Below, in pieces: positions 17,795-26,033 of a DNA stretch of 64,000 nt. A model generated the notes under the pieces. The model ran no database searches, had not been told where the DNA came from, and was given only the letters and a program-made list of their open reading frames with translations. Made by a program: the position numbers and the translations under genes. Position 1 is the first letter of the stretch. Every line of letters begins with the position of its first letter. This stretch comes from CANMIH01 sp049116335 (GTDB taxonomy: Bacteria; Pseudomonadota; Alphaproteobacteria; Rhodobacterales; Rhodobacteraceae), in NCBI GenBank assembly GCA_049116335.1, contig JAGDYZ010000011.1, positions 62,001 to 126,000 of the forward strand, in the 5' to 3' direction.

Positions 17795-17946
17795 GTGACC
17801 CTCATTCTAATTTTGTGAAGGGTCGCGGACTGATATTCTTGCTAGCTGCCTTGGGCTGCGGTTCTCATAGTGGTGACAAAACCGCAATGAACGAAAGGTG
17901 TTAGGGCAGGGTGTGTTGCACGAAAACACGTGCAATCTTTGATATA

Positions 17947-18741
17947 TTAAGCGGCATTCGGGAAAATTCGGGCCATCTCGCGGTCAAAGCGGGACCAGCT
18001 CATGCCGGCTTTGTTGCCCGCCACCCCTTTGTAATACGAATGCCCGCTCGAGGTGGGTAAGCCTGCCCAGATTTTTGCGATATTGTGCATAAACTTCCGA
18101 CGGGACAAGTCTCCCGCCAGCAGGGCGTTGAGTCCGGCCTCGCGCAAAAGCTGATCGGCCAAGAGATCTTGAACCTGAGGTGAAAACCGCGTGTCGGGGG
18201 AAAGGCCTTGAATCTTCACCAAACGGCGCAAAGTTTTGGGGATGAACTGATATCGCCCGATGGCGTGGTTCTGTCCGGGTGTTTGCCGCGTCCAGCGATC
18301 AATCTCGGCCAGTGTCATCTGCGAGGGTGCTCGAGGGGGTTTGACGGTCGCCCCATAGACAAGACCATCATACCCCATTGACCCGGATTCCACGGTAGCG
18401 ATCAGGCTGCGCAGCTGGCTGACCTGAGATCCAAAGGGCACGACAAATCGGGCAACGCCCCGGGTCCGCGGTTTTGAACGCGTGCGTGCCGGGTAGGGGG
18501 CCAGTAGGCTGGTGCCTTGTTGGCCAATGAAGAGGCTGGCCTGTCTGCGATCTGTTGGTGCGGAGGCCTTTGTTGAGATGATGGGCTGGGCCTGTGCCAC
18601 AAGCGGTTGCGCACCGGCCACAAGCGGCTGTGCCTGATCAAACATCGGTTGGCGCGGGCTTGAGAAAAGCCCCTGTGCCGTCGCGGATGTCGCCGTCATC
18701 AGCGCCAGAAGCGCCGCAATTCTTGCTGTGCCTTTGAACAC
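17947..18741 (-). CDS. Secreted lysozyme-like muramidase
   Basis: Set from GTG 18741 with GAGGTC upstream, the product has 264 residues with a signal peptide (VFKGTARIAALLALMTATSATAQG). A low-complexity linker follows with QPL repeats (about 38-56). The catalytic domain starts near 105. LIATVESGSMGYDGLVYG carries the likely catalytic glutamate (118), and GRYQFIPKTLRRL matches the lambda-endolysin/GH104-like lysozyme fold. It probably remodels periplasmic peptidoglycan. Unlike phage endolysins it is exported and no phage genes surround it. Confidence 0.75.
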   Translation of the reverse strand: MFKGTARIAALLALMTATSATAQGLFSSPRQPMFDQAQPLVAGAQPLVAQAQPIISTKASAPTDRRQASLFIGQQGTSLLAPYPARTRSKPRTRGVARFVVPFGSQVSQLRSLIATVESGSMGYDGLVYGATVKPPRAPSQMTLAEIDRWTRQTPGQNHAIGRYQFIPKTLRRLVKIQGLSPDTRFSPQVQDLLADQLLREAGLNALLAGDLSRRKFMHNIAKIWAGLPTSSGHSYYKGVAGNKAGMSWSRFDREMARIFPNAA

Positions 18742-18823
18742 GGCCTGACCTCTCGTTCTGAGATTCGTGGTCCGGCGAATTTGCCCCAAATATGTTGAAA
18801 ATCGGTTTCCGCAGATCTGGGGT

Positions 18824-18855
18824 GAAAAAAACCACCGCAGGGGATTGCGGTGGTT
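18824..18855 (-). terminator. Terminator of the sat-cysC gene
   Basis: A perfect 10-bp stem (AACCACCGCA / TGCGGTGGTT) with a 6-base loop, followed on the minus strand by a run of seven or more T. Confidence 0.9.
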
Positions 18856-18874
18856 CCTTGTTTTGAAGCAAAAC

Positions 18875-20956
18875 TTAGTGCGCGGCGATCAGACCCATGC
18901 TTTCCAGCTTCAGGATCACCTGATGGGCACAGCTGTCCACATCGGTCCCTTCGGTTTCAACCCGCAATTCTGGGTTGGAGGGGACGTCGTAGGGGTCGGA
19001 AATACCGGTGAACTCTTTGATCTTGCCTTCGCGCGCGAGCTTATAAAGGCCCTTGCGGTCGCGGCGTTCACATTCCTCGATGCTGGTCGAGACATGCACC
19101 TCAAGAAAGGCACCAAACTGTTCGATCTCCTGACGCACGTGGCGGCGGGTGGTCTCATAGGGCGCGATAGGCGCACAGATGGCGATACCGGCGTTTTTGG
19201 TGATCTCGCTGGCAACATAGCCGATGCGTTTGATGTTCAGGTCGCGGTGCTCTTTCGAGAAGCCAAGCTCTGACGACAGGTTCTTACGTACGATGTCGCC
19301 GTCCAACAGGGTCACCGGACGTCCGCCCATTTCCATCAACTTGACCATAAGCGCGTTGGCAATGGTGGATTTGCCCGAGCCCGAGAAGCCGGTGAAGAAT
19401 ACGGTAAAGCCCTGCTGCGACCGTGGCGGCTTGGTTTTGCGTAGCTCCGCCACAACTTCGGGGAACGAGAACCACTCGGGGATTTCCAGACCTTCCGACA
19501 GACGGCGGCGCAGTTCGGTGCCTGAGATGTTCAGGATGGTCACGTTATCCTTGTCTTCGATCTCGTCGTTAGGCTCGTACTGGGCGCGTTCCTGCACATA
19601 GACCATGTGTTTGAAGTCGACCATTTTCAGGCCAATTTCTTCCTCATGCTCACGGAACAGATCCTGTGCATCATAGGGGCCGTAGAAATCTTCGCCTGCC
19701 GAGTTCTTGCCGGGGCCTGCGTGGTCACGCCCAACGATAAAGTGGGTGCAGCCGTGGTTCTTGCGGATAAGGCCGTGCCAAACCGCTTCGCGCGGGCCAG
19801 CCATCCGCATGGCGAGGTTCAGCAGCGACATCGAGGTGGTCGACTGGGGGTATTTGTCCAGAACTGCCTCATAGCAGCGCACGCGGGTAAAGTGATCGAC
19901 GTCGCCGGGCTTGGTCATGCCCACAACGGGGTGGATCAGCAGGTTGGCCTGCGCCTCTTTCGCGGCGCGGAACGTCAGTTCCTGGTGCGCACGGTGCAGC
20001 GGGTTGCGGGTTTGGAAGGCCACAACTTTTTTCCAGCCAAGCTTGCGGAAATAGGCGCGCAGTTCGTTTGGTGTGTCGCGACGGGCGCGGAAATCATAGT
20101 GCACCGGCTGTTGGATGCCGGTGATCGGGCCACCCAGATACACTGCACCCGCCTGATTGTGCAGATAGTCCACAGCAGGGTGGGCCTGATCGTCGGCACC
20201 AAAGACCTTTTCGGCCTCGCGGGCTTTGTTGGGGGTCCAGAGATCGGTCACGGTCATGGTGGCTAGAATGACACCTTCCTGATCGCGCAACGCGATGTCC
20301 TGTCCCAGTTCGATCGAGCTGGCAAAATCTTCGGACACATCCAGTGTGATGGGCATCGGCCACAGAGTGCCATCCGCCATACGCATGTTTTCGACTACAC
20401 CGTCATAGTCTTCTTCGGTCAGAAAACCTTTGAGCGGGTTGAAGCCACCGTTCATCAACAGCTCCAAGTCACAGATCTGGCGCGGGCTCAGATCATGTGA
20501 GGTCAGATCTGCTGCCTCAACTTTGAGTTTCTGGGCGCTGTCGTAGGAAACATACAGCTCCGGGATCGGTGCGAGATTGTTCTGCATGAGTTTGGTCCTG
20601 GATTTGAAAGGGTCGAGACCGCTGGTTGTGCCGGTCAATTCGGCATGCAGCGCGTCATATTCTGCAAATTTTCGGGCAAGGAACGTATCGGTCAGACGCA
20701 TGCGCTCTGCAGCCCCACGGGTGGTGATGGCATAGGCAAAGCGTTGGCGTTTGTCCGGCCCGCTACGTTCCGAGATCTTGATGAGGCCAGCGTTGGACGC
20801 GGCCCTCAGGTGCGCGTTGAGGCGACCAAGCGAAATACCAATGGCTGCGGCCGTCGCACGCTGGGAAGCGTCCGGGGCGGCCTCAAGCTGCCGCAACAGG
20901 CGAAAAAGAAGATCTTCTTCTTCAGGTGTTGCTGGTGTTTCGGATCTGGATGTCAT
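18875..20956 (-). CDS. sat-cysC: MarR-type DNA-binding domain fused to sulfate adenylyltransferase/APS kinase
   Basis: One open frame of 693 residues. Residues about 12-110 form a winged helix like the MarR-family EPS-associated regulators (LLFRLLRQLEAAP... FAYAITTRGAAERMRLTDTFLARKFAEYDALHAEL). After a linker, MQNNLAPIPELYVSY at residue 124 begins the normal Sat N-terminus. Sat motifs QTRNPLHRAH and VGRDHAGPG are intact. The CysC part has Walker A GFSGSGKST and GDIVRKNL. A second ATG at 20587, eight bases after AGGACC, could give a 570-residue enzyme without the DNA-binding part. The enzyme makes APS and then PAPS from sulfate. The fusion is unusual; both starts are plausible. Confidence 0.9.
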   Translation of the reverse strand: MTSRSETPATPEEEDLLFRLLRQLEAAPDASQRATAAAIGISLGRLNAHLRAASNAGLIKISERSGPDKRQRFAYAITTRGAAERMRLTDTFLARKFAEYDALHAELTGTTSGLDPFKSRTKLMQNNLAPIPELYVSYDSAQKLKVEAADLTSHDLSPRQICDLELLMNGGFNPLKGFLTEEDYDGVVENMRMADGTLWPMPITLDVSEDFASSIELGQDIALRDQEGVILATMTVTDLWTPNKAREAEKVFGADDQAHPAVDYLHNQAGAVYLGGPITGIQQPVHYDFRARRDTPNELRAYFRKLGWKKVVAFQTRNPLHRAHQELTFRAAKEAQANLLIHPVVGMTKPGDVDHFTRVRCYEAVLDKYPQSTTSMSLLNLAMRMAGPREAVWHGLIRKNHGCTHFIVGRDHAGPGKNSAGEDFYGPYDAQDLFREHEEEIGLKMVDFKHMVYVQERAQYEPNDEIEDKDNVTILNISGTELRRRLSEGLEIPEWFSFPEVVAELRKTKPPRSQQGFTVFFTGFSGSGKSTIANALMVKLMEMGGRPVTLLDGDIVRKNLSSELGFSKEHRDLNIKRIGYVASEITKNAGIAICAPIAPYETTRRHVRQEIEQFGAFLEVHVSTSIEECERRDRKGLYKLAREGKIKEFTGISDPYDVPSNPELRVETEGTDVDSCAHQVILKLESMGLIAAH

Positions 20957-20972
20957 CTGCGACTCAAGGTGT

Positions 20973-21014
20973 GTTCACGAGTGAACGCATCGCACGGTTT
21001 GCTACTGCAGCAAA
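20973..21014. promoter_or_regulatory. Two dyads upstream of the marR-sat-cysC gene
   Basis: GTTCACGAGTGAAC (20973-20986) is a perfect palindrome 16 bases ahead of the first ATG. TTTGCTACTGCAGCAAA (20998-21014) is a second dyad with 6-bp arms. They are good candidates for the fused regulator's own operator. The palindromes are seen; binding is inferred. Confidence 0.5.
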
Positions 21015-21213
21015 GTGAATTAACCGCAAAACACAACAGACAAGACCGTTGCAGCGCCTCTGCAACAGCGGTCATGTTCCAGTTTGAAAGAAATGATAGG
21101 ACCAGATTGGGGCAGGCCGTATTCGGCGTGAACAGTGGTCTGCCCCGTGACACGCTGATGGAACAGAGTGTCTTATTTTCGCATCCGTGCCGAAAACGGC
21201 AAAAAGTTGGGGC

Positions 21214-21543
21214 TTAGCCCTCCATGCCCCAACCATCCGGGGTAAATCCGAACTCTAGTGCCGCCCGAGTCGCAACCTCTTCACCGATCCAGATGCCCTC
21301 GGCGGAAACAACCTGATCCTGAAGTGTGGCGACCAAATAGATGCCCTCTTCCTCATCCTCGATGTACTCGCAGGCATATCCGTCGCGGGTCAGTTTGTCT
21401 GCCAAAGGACGCCAGTCCGCGTCTTCACTGGATGGGACAAAGAAGTAATCGACATCGGCGATATCTGGGAGGCCGTGTTCGGCCTGCATTTCGGCATAGG
21501 TGGCGTTGGTTTCGGCTTGTTGCGCGGCAAAATCATGTGACAT
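21214..21543 (-). CDS. rraB: RraB-family regulator of ribonuclease E activity
   Basis: The 109-residue product is strongly acidic and matches the RraB fold: DYFFVPSSEDADWRPLADKLTRDGYACEY, a short beta strand, then the final GFTPDGWGMEG. In E. coli RraB binds RNase E and changes which messages are degraded. In alphaproteobacteria the target is presumed to be the same. It lies downstream of the RES-domain gene and 257 bases before the sat-cysC gene. Confidence 0.8.
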   Translation of the reverse strand: MSHDFAAQQAETNATYAEMQAEHGLPDIADVDYFFVPSSEDADWRPLADKLTRDGYACEYIEDEEEGIYLVATLQDQVVSAEGIWIGEEVATRAALEFGFTPDGWGMEG

Positions 21544-21585
21544 CGGGCTGTCCTGTGCTGTTTGAAAACGCGCATACCCGCAATG

Positions 21586-22110
21586 TCAGGTCACGCCTAG
21601 GCCATAGTTTGGATCGAAGGGAAGATGTGATCCCTCCTGTGTCACGCGGGCCCGTCCGTCATTCCAGCGAAATAAGGTGAGGTGGGTTAGATCAGGGCGG
21701 CTGCGCGACGGGGTTAGCAACCCATCCAGGCCCTCATCTCGCAGTCTGTCACTGAGAGCCCAGGTCGGCGAAAGCTGGCCCTTTGCATGAAGGTCCGCCC
21801 AAAAAGCATGGATCTCTTCAAGTGATGTCTCAAACATTTCGCGCGTGTCTGGACGGCGCAGATCAACAATCGCAGCATTTTGAACAAGAAAGGGAAATAT
21901 CCCACGAGGGGGATCTTGCGGATCGACATAGACCCGAAGCGCAACCTGACAGCCCTCGGGGCTTCCCGAAAGATAGAGGGCCTGTTGACCCTTATGGTGC
22001 CAGCGCCCTCTCGGGGCGCCAGCGGGGGCAAGAAGCGATGCTTCGTTGCCAATAAAACCTGCCCGCCAATACCGCCCGGAAATTCGGGTGATATGGCGGG
22101 CGTCCAACAT
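21586..22110 (-). CDS. RES-domain protein, solitary
   Basis: The 174-residue product matches the RES fold: YWRAGFIG near the N-terminus, GRWHHKGQQALYLSGSPEGCQVALRVYV for the conserved G-R-W and Y-x-S region, and GLLTPSRSRPDLTHLTLFRWN for the conserved serine region near the end. RES toxins of Xre-RES pairs degrade NAD. The usual glutamate after the Y-x-S strand appears to be replaced (ALRVYV where ALEVLVH is common), so activity is uncertain. No Xre/DUF2384 antitoxin gene is adjacent. Its ATG overlaps the trxB stop as TAATG, so it is translated after trxB. Confidence 0.75.
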   Translation of the reverse strand: MLDARHITRISGRYWRAGFIGNEASLLAPAGAPRGRWHHKGQQALYLSGSPEGCQVALRVYVDPQDPPRGIFPFLVQNAAIVDLRRPDTREMFETSLEEIHAFWADLHAKGQLSPTWALSDRLRDEGLDGLLTPSRSRPDLTHLTLFRWNDGRARVTQEGSHLPFDPNYGLGVT

Positions 22111-23051
22111 TATTCGTTTTCCGCCAACCAGCGTTCGGCCTCAAGCGCGGCCATACAGCCCATGCCCGCCGATGTGACCGCCTGACGATATTTGTGGTCG
22201 GTCAGGTCGCCCGCTGCAAAGATGCCGGGAATGGGGGTTTCGGTGCTGTCTGGCTTGGTCACAACATAGCCGCCCATGTGGGTTTCCAGCACGTCTTTGA
22301 CCAGTTCATTGGCGGGCGCGTGGCCAATCGCAACAAACACACCTTCACAGGCAATCTCGGTCACGGCGCCGGATTTGACGTTCATGACCTTCACACCGGT
22401 CACACCCTTGGGCATATCGGTGCCGACAACTTCTTCCAGCTGGTGATCCCACAGAACTTCGATCTTCTCGTGTTTGAACAGGCGGTCCTGCAGGATCTTT
22501 TCAGCGCGCAACTCGTCACGGCGGTGGATCAGGGTCACCTTGCTGGCGAAGTTGGTGAGGAACAGCGCCTCTTCCACAGCGGTGTTGCCGCCACCGATCA
22601 CGACAATCTCTTTGCCGCGATAGAAGAACCCATCACAGGTGGCGCAGGCCGAGACACCAAAGCCTTTAAAGGCCTCTTCGCTCTCAAGACCCAGCCACCG
22701 CGCGCGCGCACCTGTGGCGAGGATGATCGCGTCTGCGGTATAGGTGGTGCCGCTGTCGCCATGGGCCACAAAGGGGCGCTGGTCAAAATCGATCTTGCTG
22801 ATGATGTCACCAATGATTTCGGTGCCCATCGCCTTGGCGTGGGCTTCCATGTTGGTCATCAGCTCGGGGCCCTGAATTTCTGTGAAGCCCGGATAGTTTT
22901 CAACATCGGTTGTTGTGGTCAGCTGACCGCCCGGCTCAAGACCCTGAACCAGAACGGGGTTCAGCATGGCGCGCGCCGCATAGACGGCGGCGGTGTAACC
23001 GGCGGGGCCGGAGCCGACGATCAAAACGCGGGTATGGCGGGTCTCTGACAT
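22110..23051 (-). CDS. trxB: Thioredoxin-disulfide reductase
   Basis: NADPH-dependent flavoenzyme that reduces thioredoxin in the cytoplasm. The product has 313 residues. FAD-binding GSGPAGYTAAVYAARA lies at the N-terminus, the redox-active CATC at residues 136-139, the NADPH site VIGGGNTAVEEALFLT follows, and the C-terminal ATPVPGIFAAGD-like FAD motif reads PIPGIFAAGDLTD. Length is normal. Its stop overlaps the start of the RES-domain gene. Confidence 0.96.
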   Translation of the reverse strand: MSETRHTRVLIVGSGPAGYTAAVYAARAMLNPVLVQGLEPGGQLTTTTDVENYPGFTEIQGPELMTNMEAHAKAMGTEIIGDIISKIDFDQRPFVAHGDSGTTYTADAIILATGARARWLGLESEEAFKGFGVSACATCDGFFYRGKEIVVIGGGNTAVEEALFLTNFASKVTLIHRRDELRAEKILQDRLFKHEKIEVLWDHQLEEVVGTDMPKGVTGVKVMNVKSGAVTEIACEGVFVAIGHAPANELVKDVLETHMGGYVVTKPDSTETPIPGIFAAGDLTDHKYRQAVTSAGMGCMAALEAERWLAENE

Positions 23052-23339
23052 GTGGGGTCTCCTGATGTTCTCGGGTCAGGGATATAGACCCGCATCGGAG
23101 GCGGTGAAAGGGGGCGGGCTGGTGAAGCGCGCAATAATCACATAATGGTGTGGTGCAACATCACTCCGCGAAATATGGTTCAGACCCTCAATTGCCCCGA
23201 GGTCACGAAGCTTGCGTCTCGCGACGTCTATTTGCCATGTTGCGGAATTTAGTTGCGCATTTGGGAAATATTATTGCGTCTGGCCGCTGGGCTGGTATGT
23301 TGTTCGCATCTTCGCCCAACACAAGAAATGAGGGACCGG

Positions 23340-23840
23340 ATGCCAATGCACAGGCTGGATCCGATTGATCGCAAGATTCTGGCCGAGCTGCAAGCCGATG
23401 GCAGAATGACCAACGTCGAACTGGCCCGCCGGGTTGGTATTTCGGCACCGCCTTGTCTGCGTCGGGTGCGGACCTTGGAAGAGCAGGGTTACATCCGTGG
23501 CTATCATGCCGAGGTTGATTCGCGTGAGCTTGGCTTTGAGGTTCAGGTTTTTGCGATGGTCGGTTTGGTCAGTCAGGCCGAAGCGGATCTGCGCGCCTTT
23601 GAAGAGCGTTGTCGCTCGTGGCCTTTGGTGCGCGAGTGTCACATGCTCAACGGTGAGGTAGATTTCATCCTGAAATGTGTCGCGCCAGATCTTTCGACGT
23701 TTCAGAGCTTTCTGACCGGGGATCTTTTGACGGCCCCGAATGTGGCAAGCGTGAAAACGTCATTGGTGATCCGTGGGGCCAAAGACGAACCCGGCGTGCC
23801 TTTCGATGTTCTCGAAGAGCGGCTCAATCGCATGGCGTAA
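23340..23840 (+). CDS. Lrp/AsnC-family transcriptional regulator
   Basis: Set from ATG 23340 with AGGGACC upstream; 166 residues. The N-terminal helix-turn-helix LDPIDRKILAELQADGRMTNVELARRVGISAPPCLRRVRTLEEQGYI-type sequence is classic (about 6-52). The RAM/AsnC effector domain follows with VQVFAMVGLV and VRECHMLNGEVDFILKCVAPD. It resembles the global Lrp of alphaproteobacteria, often next to trxB and divergent from it, as here. Targets are not given by the sequence. Confidence 0.92.
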   Translation: MPMHRLDPIDRKILAELQADGRMTNVELARRVGISAPPCLRRVRTLEEQGYIRGYHAEVDSRELGFEVQVFAMVGLVSQAEADLRAFEERCRSWPLVRECHMLNGEVDFILKCVAPDLSTFQSFLTGDLLTAPNVASVKTSLVIRGAKDEPGVPFDVLEERLNRMA

Positions 23841-23868
23841 CGCCAATATGTGATTTGGATGATCCGAC

Positions 23869-23895
23869 AAGGCGGGGTGTTCCCGCCTTTGTTGT
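23869..23895 (+). terminator. Terminator of the Lrp gene
   Basis: An 8-bp perfect stem AAGGCGGG / CCCGCCTT with a GTGTT loop and a T-rich exit (TGTTGTTT). Confidence 0.8.
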
Positions 23896-23915
23896 TTGTG
23901 CTCACCGAAAGTGCG

Positions 23916-24704
23916 TTATCCGTAGATCAGGCTGTCGACCACGTTTCTGGTGGTGCGAGTCATGCTGACCTGACCAAAGTCGTTCAGATCGGTCAGATTG
24001 GGAAACATGCTCACAAACAAGGCGCGCGCATTCAGGCCAAGATCCTGTGCGATGGATTTGCCCGGATGGTAGGTTTCCATCTCGATCCCGCCGACCTGAA
24101 AAGTAGTGTGGCGCTGAACCATGAGATGATACATCTGCACCGTGCCTGCCGGCATGATATCCAGTAGCCGATCTCCATCCGTGTATTCGTGGATCGGCAC
24201 GAGCACGGAGCATTGCCCCAGCAGCTGAGCCAGCTTGTCATGGTGAAGCACCATGCGTGCGCCGGGTCCAACCAGCAAATCCATGCCGGGTTTTCCCATC
24301 CCATAAGATTCCGAGGTGATCCGGGTCAGATGGGTAAGCGAGGTGGCCTCATCTGACTGGCCGGGCACATAGGTCGTTGAGCCGATCCAGGTGATCGGCT
24401 CCGAGCCGTTGGCCGTTTCAATATAGTCACCAGGAAGAAGATCTTCGATGGCCACCGGCCCGCGCACGGTCTGAATAAGAGTGCCGCGCGCAAAGGCCGA
24501 TGCGCAATCCTCGAACAGCGGTATGGCCGGGGCCACATGCTGACGGAACGAAACGGTCAGATCAGGCAGAAGGGCGGCAACCTCATATTTGCGCATAAGA
24601 GAGAGAGAGCGCTGAGGTCTGTCATCCAGCCGCAAATCCCCATGAGGGAGTGGTGCGGAGAGAGCGTTATGCGTGCCGGAAAACCCGTGCCCAAAATTTG
24701 CCAT
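23916..24704 (-). CDS. Hint-domain (hedgehog/intein-type) protein
   Basis: The 262-residue product matches the Hint_2 proteins abundant in Rhodobacteraceae. FARGTLIQTVRGPVAIEDLLPGDYIETANG (about 92-121) forms the first block, and the second reads LLVGPGARMVLHHD, followed by VPIHEY and YHLMVQRHTTFQVGGIEMETYHPG. The residue that is cysteine in self-splicing Hint domains appears as alanine (SAFARGT), so autoprocessing is doubtful. No RTX repeats or signal peptide are visible. AGAGG precedes the ATG. Role unknown. Confidence 0.8.
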   Translation of the reverse strand: MANFGHGFSGTHNALSAPLPHGDLRLDDRPQRSLSLMRKYEVAALLPDLTVSFRQHVAPAIPLFEDCASAFARGTLIQTVRGPVAIEDLLPGDYIETANGSEPITWIGSTTYVPGQSDEATSLTHLTRITSESYGMGKPGMDLLVGPGARMVLHHDKLAQLLGQCSVLVPIHEYTDGDRLLDIMPAGTVQMYHLMVQRHTTFQVGGIEMETYHPGKSIAQDLGLNARALFVSMFPNLTDLNDFGQVSMTRTTRNVVDSLIYG

Positions 24705-24837
24705 GTGAACCTCTTAAAAGGTGTCACATCCGTGCTGGCCCCCACCAACAACAACGAACGGACAGTTAGAACGTTTCGTTGATCACTAAATGGCCTCAAT
24801 CAGTGCTCTTAGTCAAAATTGATGAGACGAACCGCTG

Positions 24838-24883
24838 AAAATGGCTAAAAATCGTCCTCAAAATTTGAGATTGTCGCCATTTT
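24838..24883. repeat. Nested inverted repeats in the Hint-gene upstream gap
   Basis: The 297-bp gap 24705-25001 is AT-rich. It holds an outer 8-bp inverted repeat AAAATGGC / GCCATTTT (24838-24845, 24876-24883) enclosing CTCAAA-A-TTTGAG (24857-24869). Possible protein-binding or cruciform site; no function can be assigned. Confidence 0.4.
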
Positions 24884-24944
24884 GCGAACCGAGTTGCCAC
24901 ATTTGGGATGGTTTCGGGAATCACCTGCGAAGAGTGAGGCAAAG

Positions 24945-24978
24945 AAAAACCCCCGGCGAGATAACTCAGCCGAGGGTT
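24945..24978 (-). terminator. Terminator of the 52-residue basic protein gene
   Basis: A nine-pair stem (ACCCTCGGC / GCCGGGGGT, one G-T) followed on the minus strand by TTTTT. It directly follows the small gene and supports its being a real transcription unit. Confidence 0.85.
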
Positions 24979-25001
24979 TTCACGAGGAAACTTGGGGGAG
25001 A

Positions 25002-25160
25002 TTAGGCCGCTTTGCGCGGGGCCTTGTCCAGTTCGCGGGCCAGCATTTCGCGGCGTGCGATCATGGCTGTGCGGCGCGCGCCACGGGCCCAGGGCATCTG
25101 GACAGTCTCTGCTTTGGCGGTTTCGGTGATCGACTTGATAAAGCGACGCTGCGATTTCAT
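25002..25160 (-). CDS. Small basic hypothetical protein
   Basis: ATG 25160 is preceded by GGAGAG and gives 52 residues starting MKSQRRFIKSITETAK. The product is very basic and mostly helical, with MPWARGARRTAMIARREMLA in the middle. Its own terminator follows. It resembles short conserved proteins of Rhodobacteraceae of unknown role; the charge is compatible with binding nucleic acid or ribosomes, but nothing proves it. Confidence 0.7.
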   Translation of the reverse strand: MKSQRRFIKSITETAKAETVQMPWARGARRTAMIARREMLARELDKAPRKAA

Positions 25161-25277
25161 GGCTCTCTCCGGTGTTCTGACCAACTGCTTTCGTTGTTAA
25201 TCAAATTGTCGGAGAATTAAGGCGGTCATGTGGCGCAATCGGGATAATACCGCGACGTGGGCGATATTGTTTCCGGA

Positions 25278-26033
25278 TTAGATCCGGATCGAGGCGATCA
25301 ACCGTCCGTAATCCGCCTCACCTAAATGGGTGGCACGGCGGTAGGAATAGAAACGATCCATATCAGAGTAAGTGCAGTGACGGGTCCAATGGGCCTCAAC
25401 CCCTGCGGCCCGCAGTCGCGAGAGCCCATAGGAGGGGAGATCAAAGTGAAGCTTATCCCCGGCGCCCCCTGCGAAAAAACGGGCGTTCTCGGGATCGTCT
25501 AGGATAAAGTTTTCGAAGAACTCGGCGCCAACTTCGTAACAGCGTTGGCTGATGCAGGGGCCAATAACGGCCTGAATGCCGTCGCGGGTCGCGCCAAGAT
25601 CAATCATCGCATCAATTGTTGCTTCTAACACGCCGCCGCGCGCGCCTTTCCATCCGGCGTGGGCCGCGCCGATCACGCCCGCTTCGGCATCGGCAAACAA
25701 CACCGGCTGACAATCCGCCGTAAGAACCCCAAGCGCCAGACCAGGTGTATTGGTTACAAGGCCATCTGCTTTGGGACGTGGGCTTTGAGGCGCCTCTGTC
25801 AGTGTCAGAACATCCGCTGAATGGGTCTGATGCACAGTCGCAAGCTCAGAAGACGACACCTGCATTGCATCGGCAACGCGCGCACGGTTGATTGTGACCA
25901 TGTCTGTTTGGTCAGACGATCCCTGACCACAGTTCAACCCTTTAAAGATGCCCGAAGACGCCCCTCCCTTGCGGGTGAAGAACCCGTGGTGAAACGGGGT
26001 TAGGCTGTCAGAGGTGATAATCTCAAGCGTCAT
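25278..26033 (-). CDS. pgeF: Peptidoglycan editing factor / polyphenol-oxidase-fold protein
   Basis: YfiH-family enzyme of 251 residues. PgeF removes wrong L-serine-containing muropeptide precursors in E. coli; relatives also act as purine nucleoside phosphorylases. The zinc site residues are visible in TVHQTHSADV, LTADCQPVLFAD and AAHAGWKGARGG. The C-terminal region with YSYRR and GR is normal. Its ATG overlaps the stop of midA (ATGA), and the lgt-midA-pgeF order recurs in alphaproteobacteria. Confidence 0.9.
   Translation of the reverse strand: MTLEIITSDSLTPFHHGFFTRKGGASSGIFKGLNCGQGSSDQTDMVTINRARVADAMQVSSSELATVHQTHSADVLTLTEAPQSPRPKADGLVTNTPGLALGVLTADCQPVLFADAEAGVIGAAHAGWKGARGGVLEATIDAMIDLGATRDGIQAVIGPCISQRCYEVGAEFFENFILDDPENARFFAGGAGDKLHFDLPSYGLSRLRAAGVEAHWTRHCTYSDMDRFYSYRRATHLGEADYGRLIASIRI

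Noticed and set aside
17795..17946. Irr (ICE) or RirA box upstream of the TonB-dependent receptor
   Set aside because: Only a half-site (TTAGAAT) is present on the minus strand; no full palindrome was found.
22194..23048. Long open frame on the plus strand opposite trxB
   Set aside because: It is a 284-codon shadow of a clear trxB with intact CATC and flavin motifs; codon-bias mirroring explains it.
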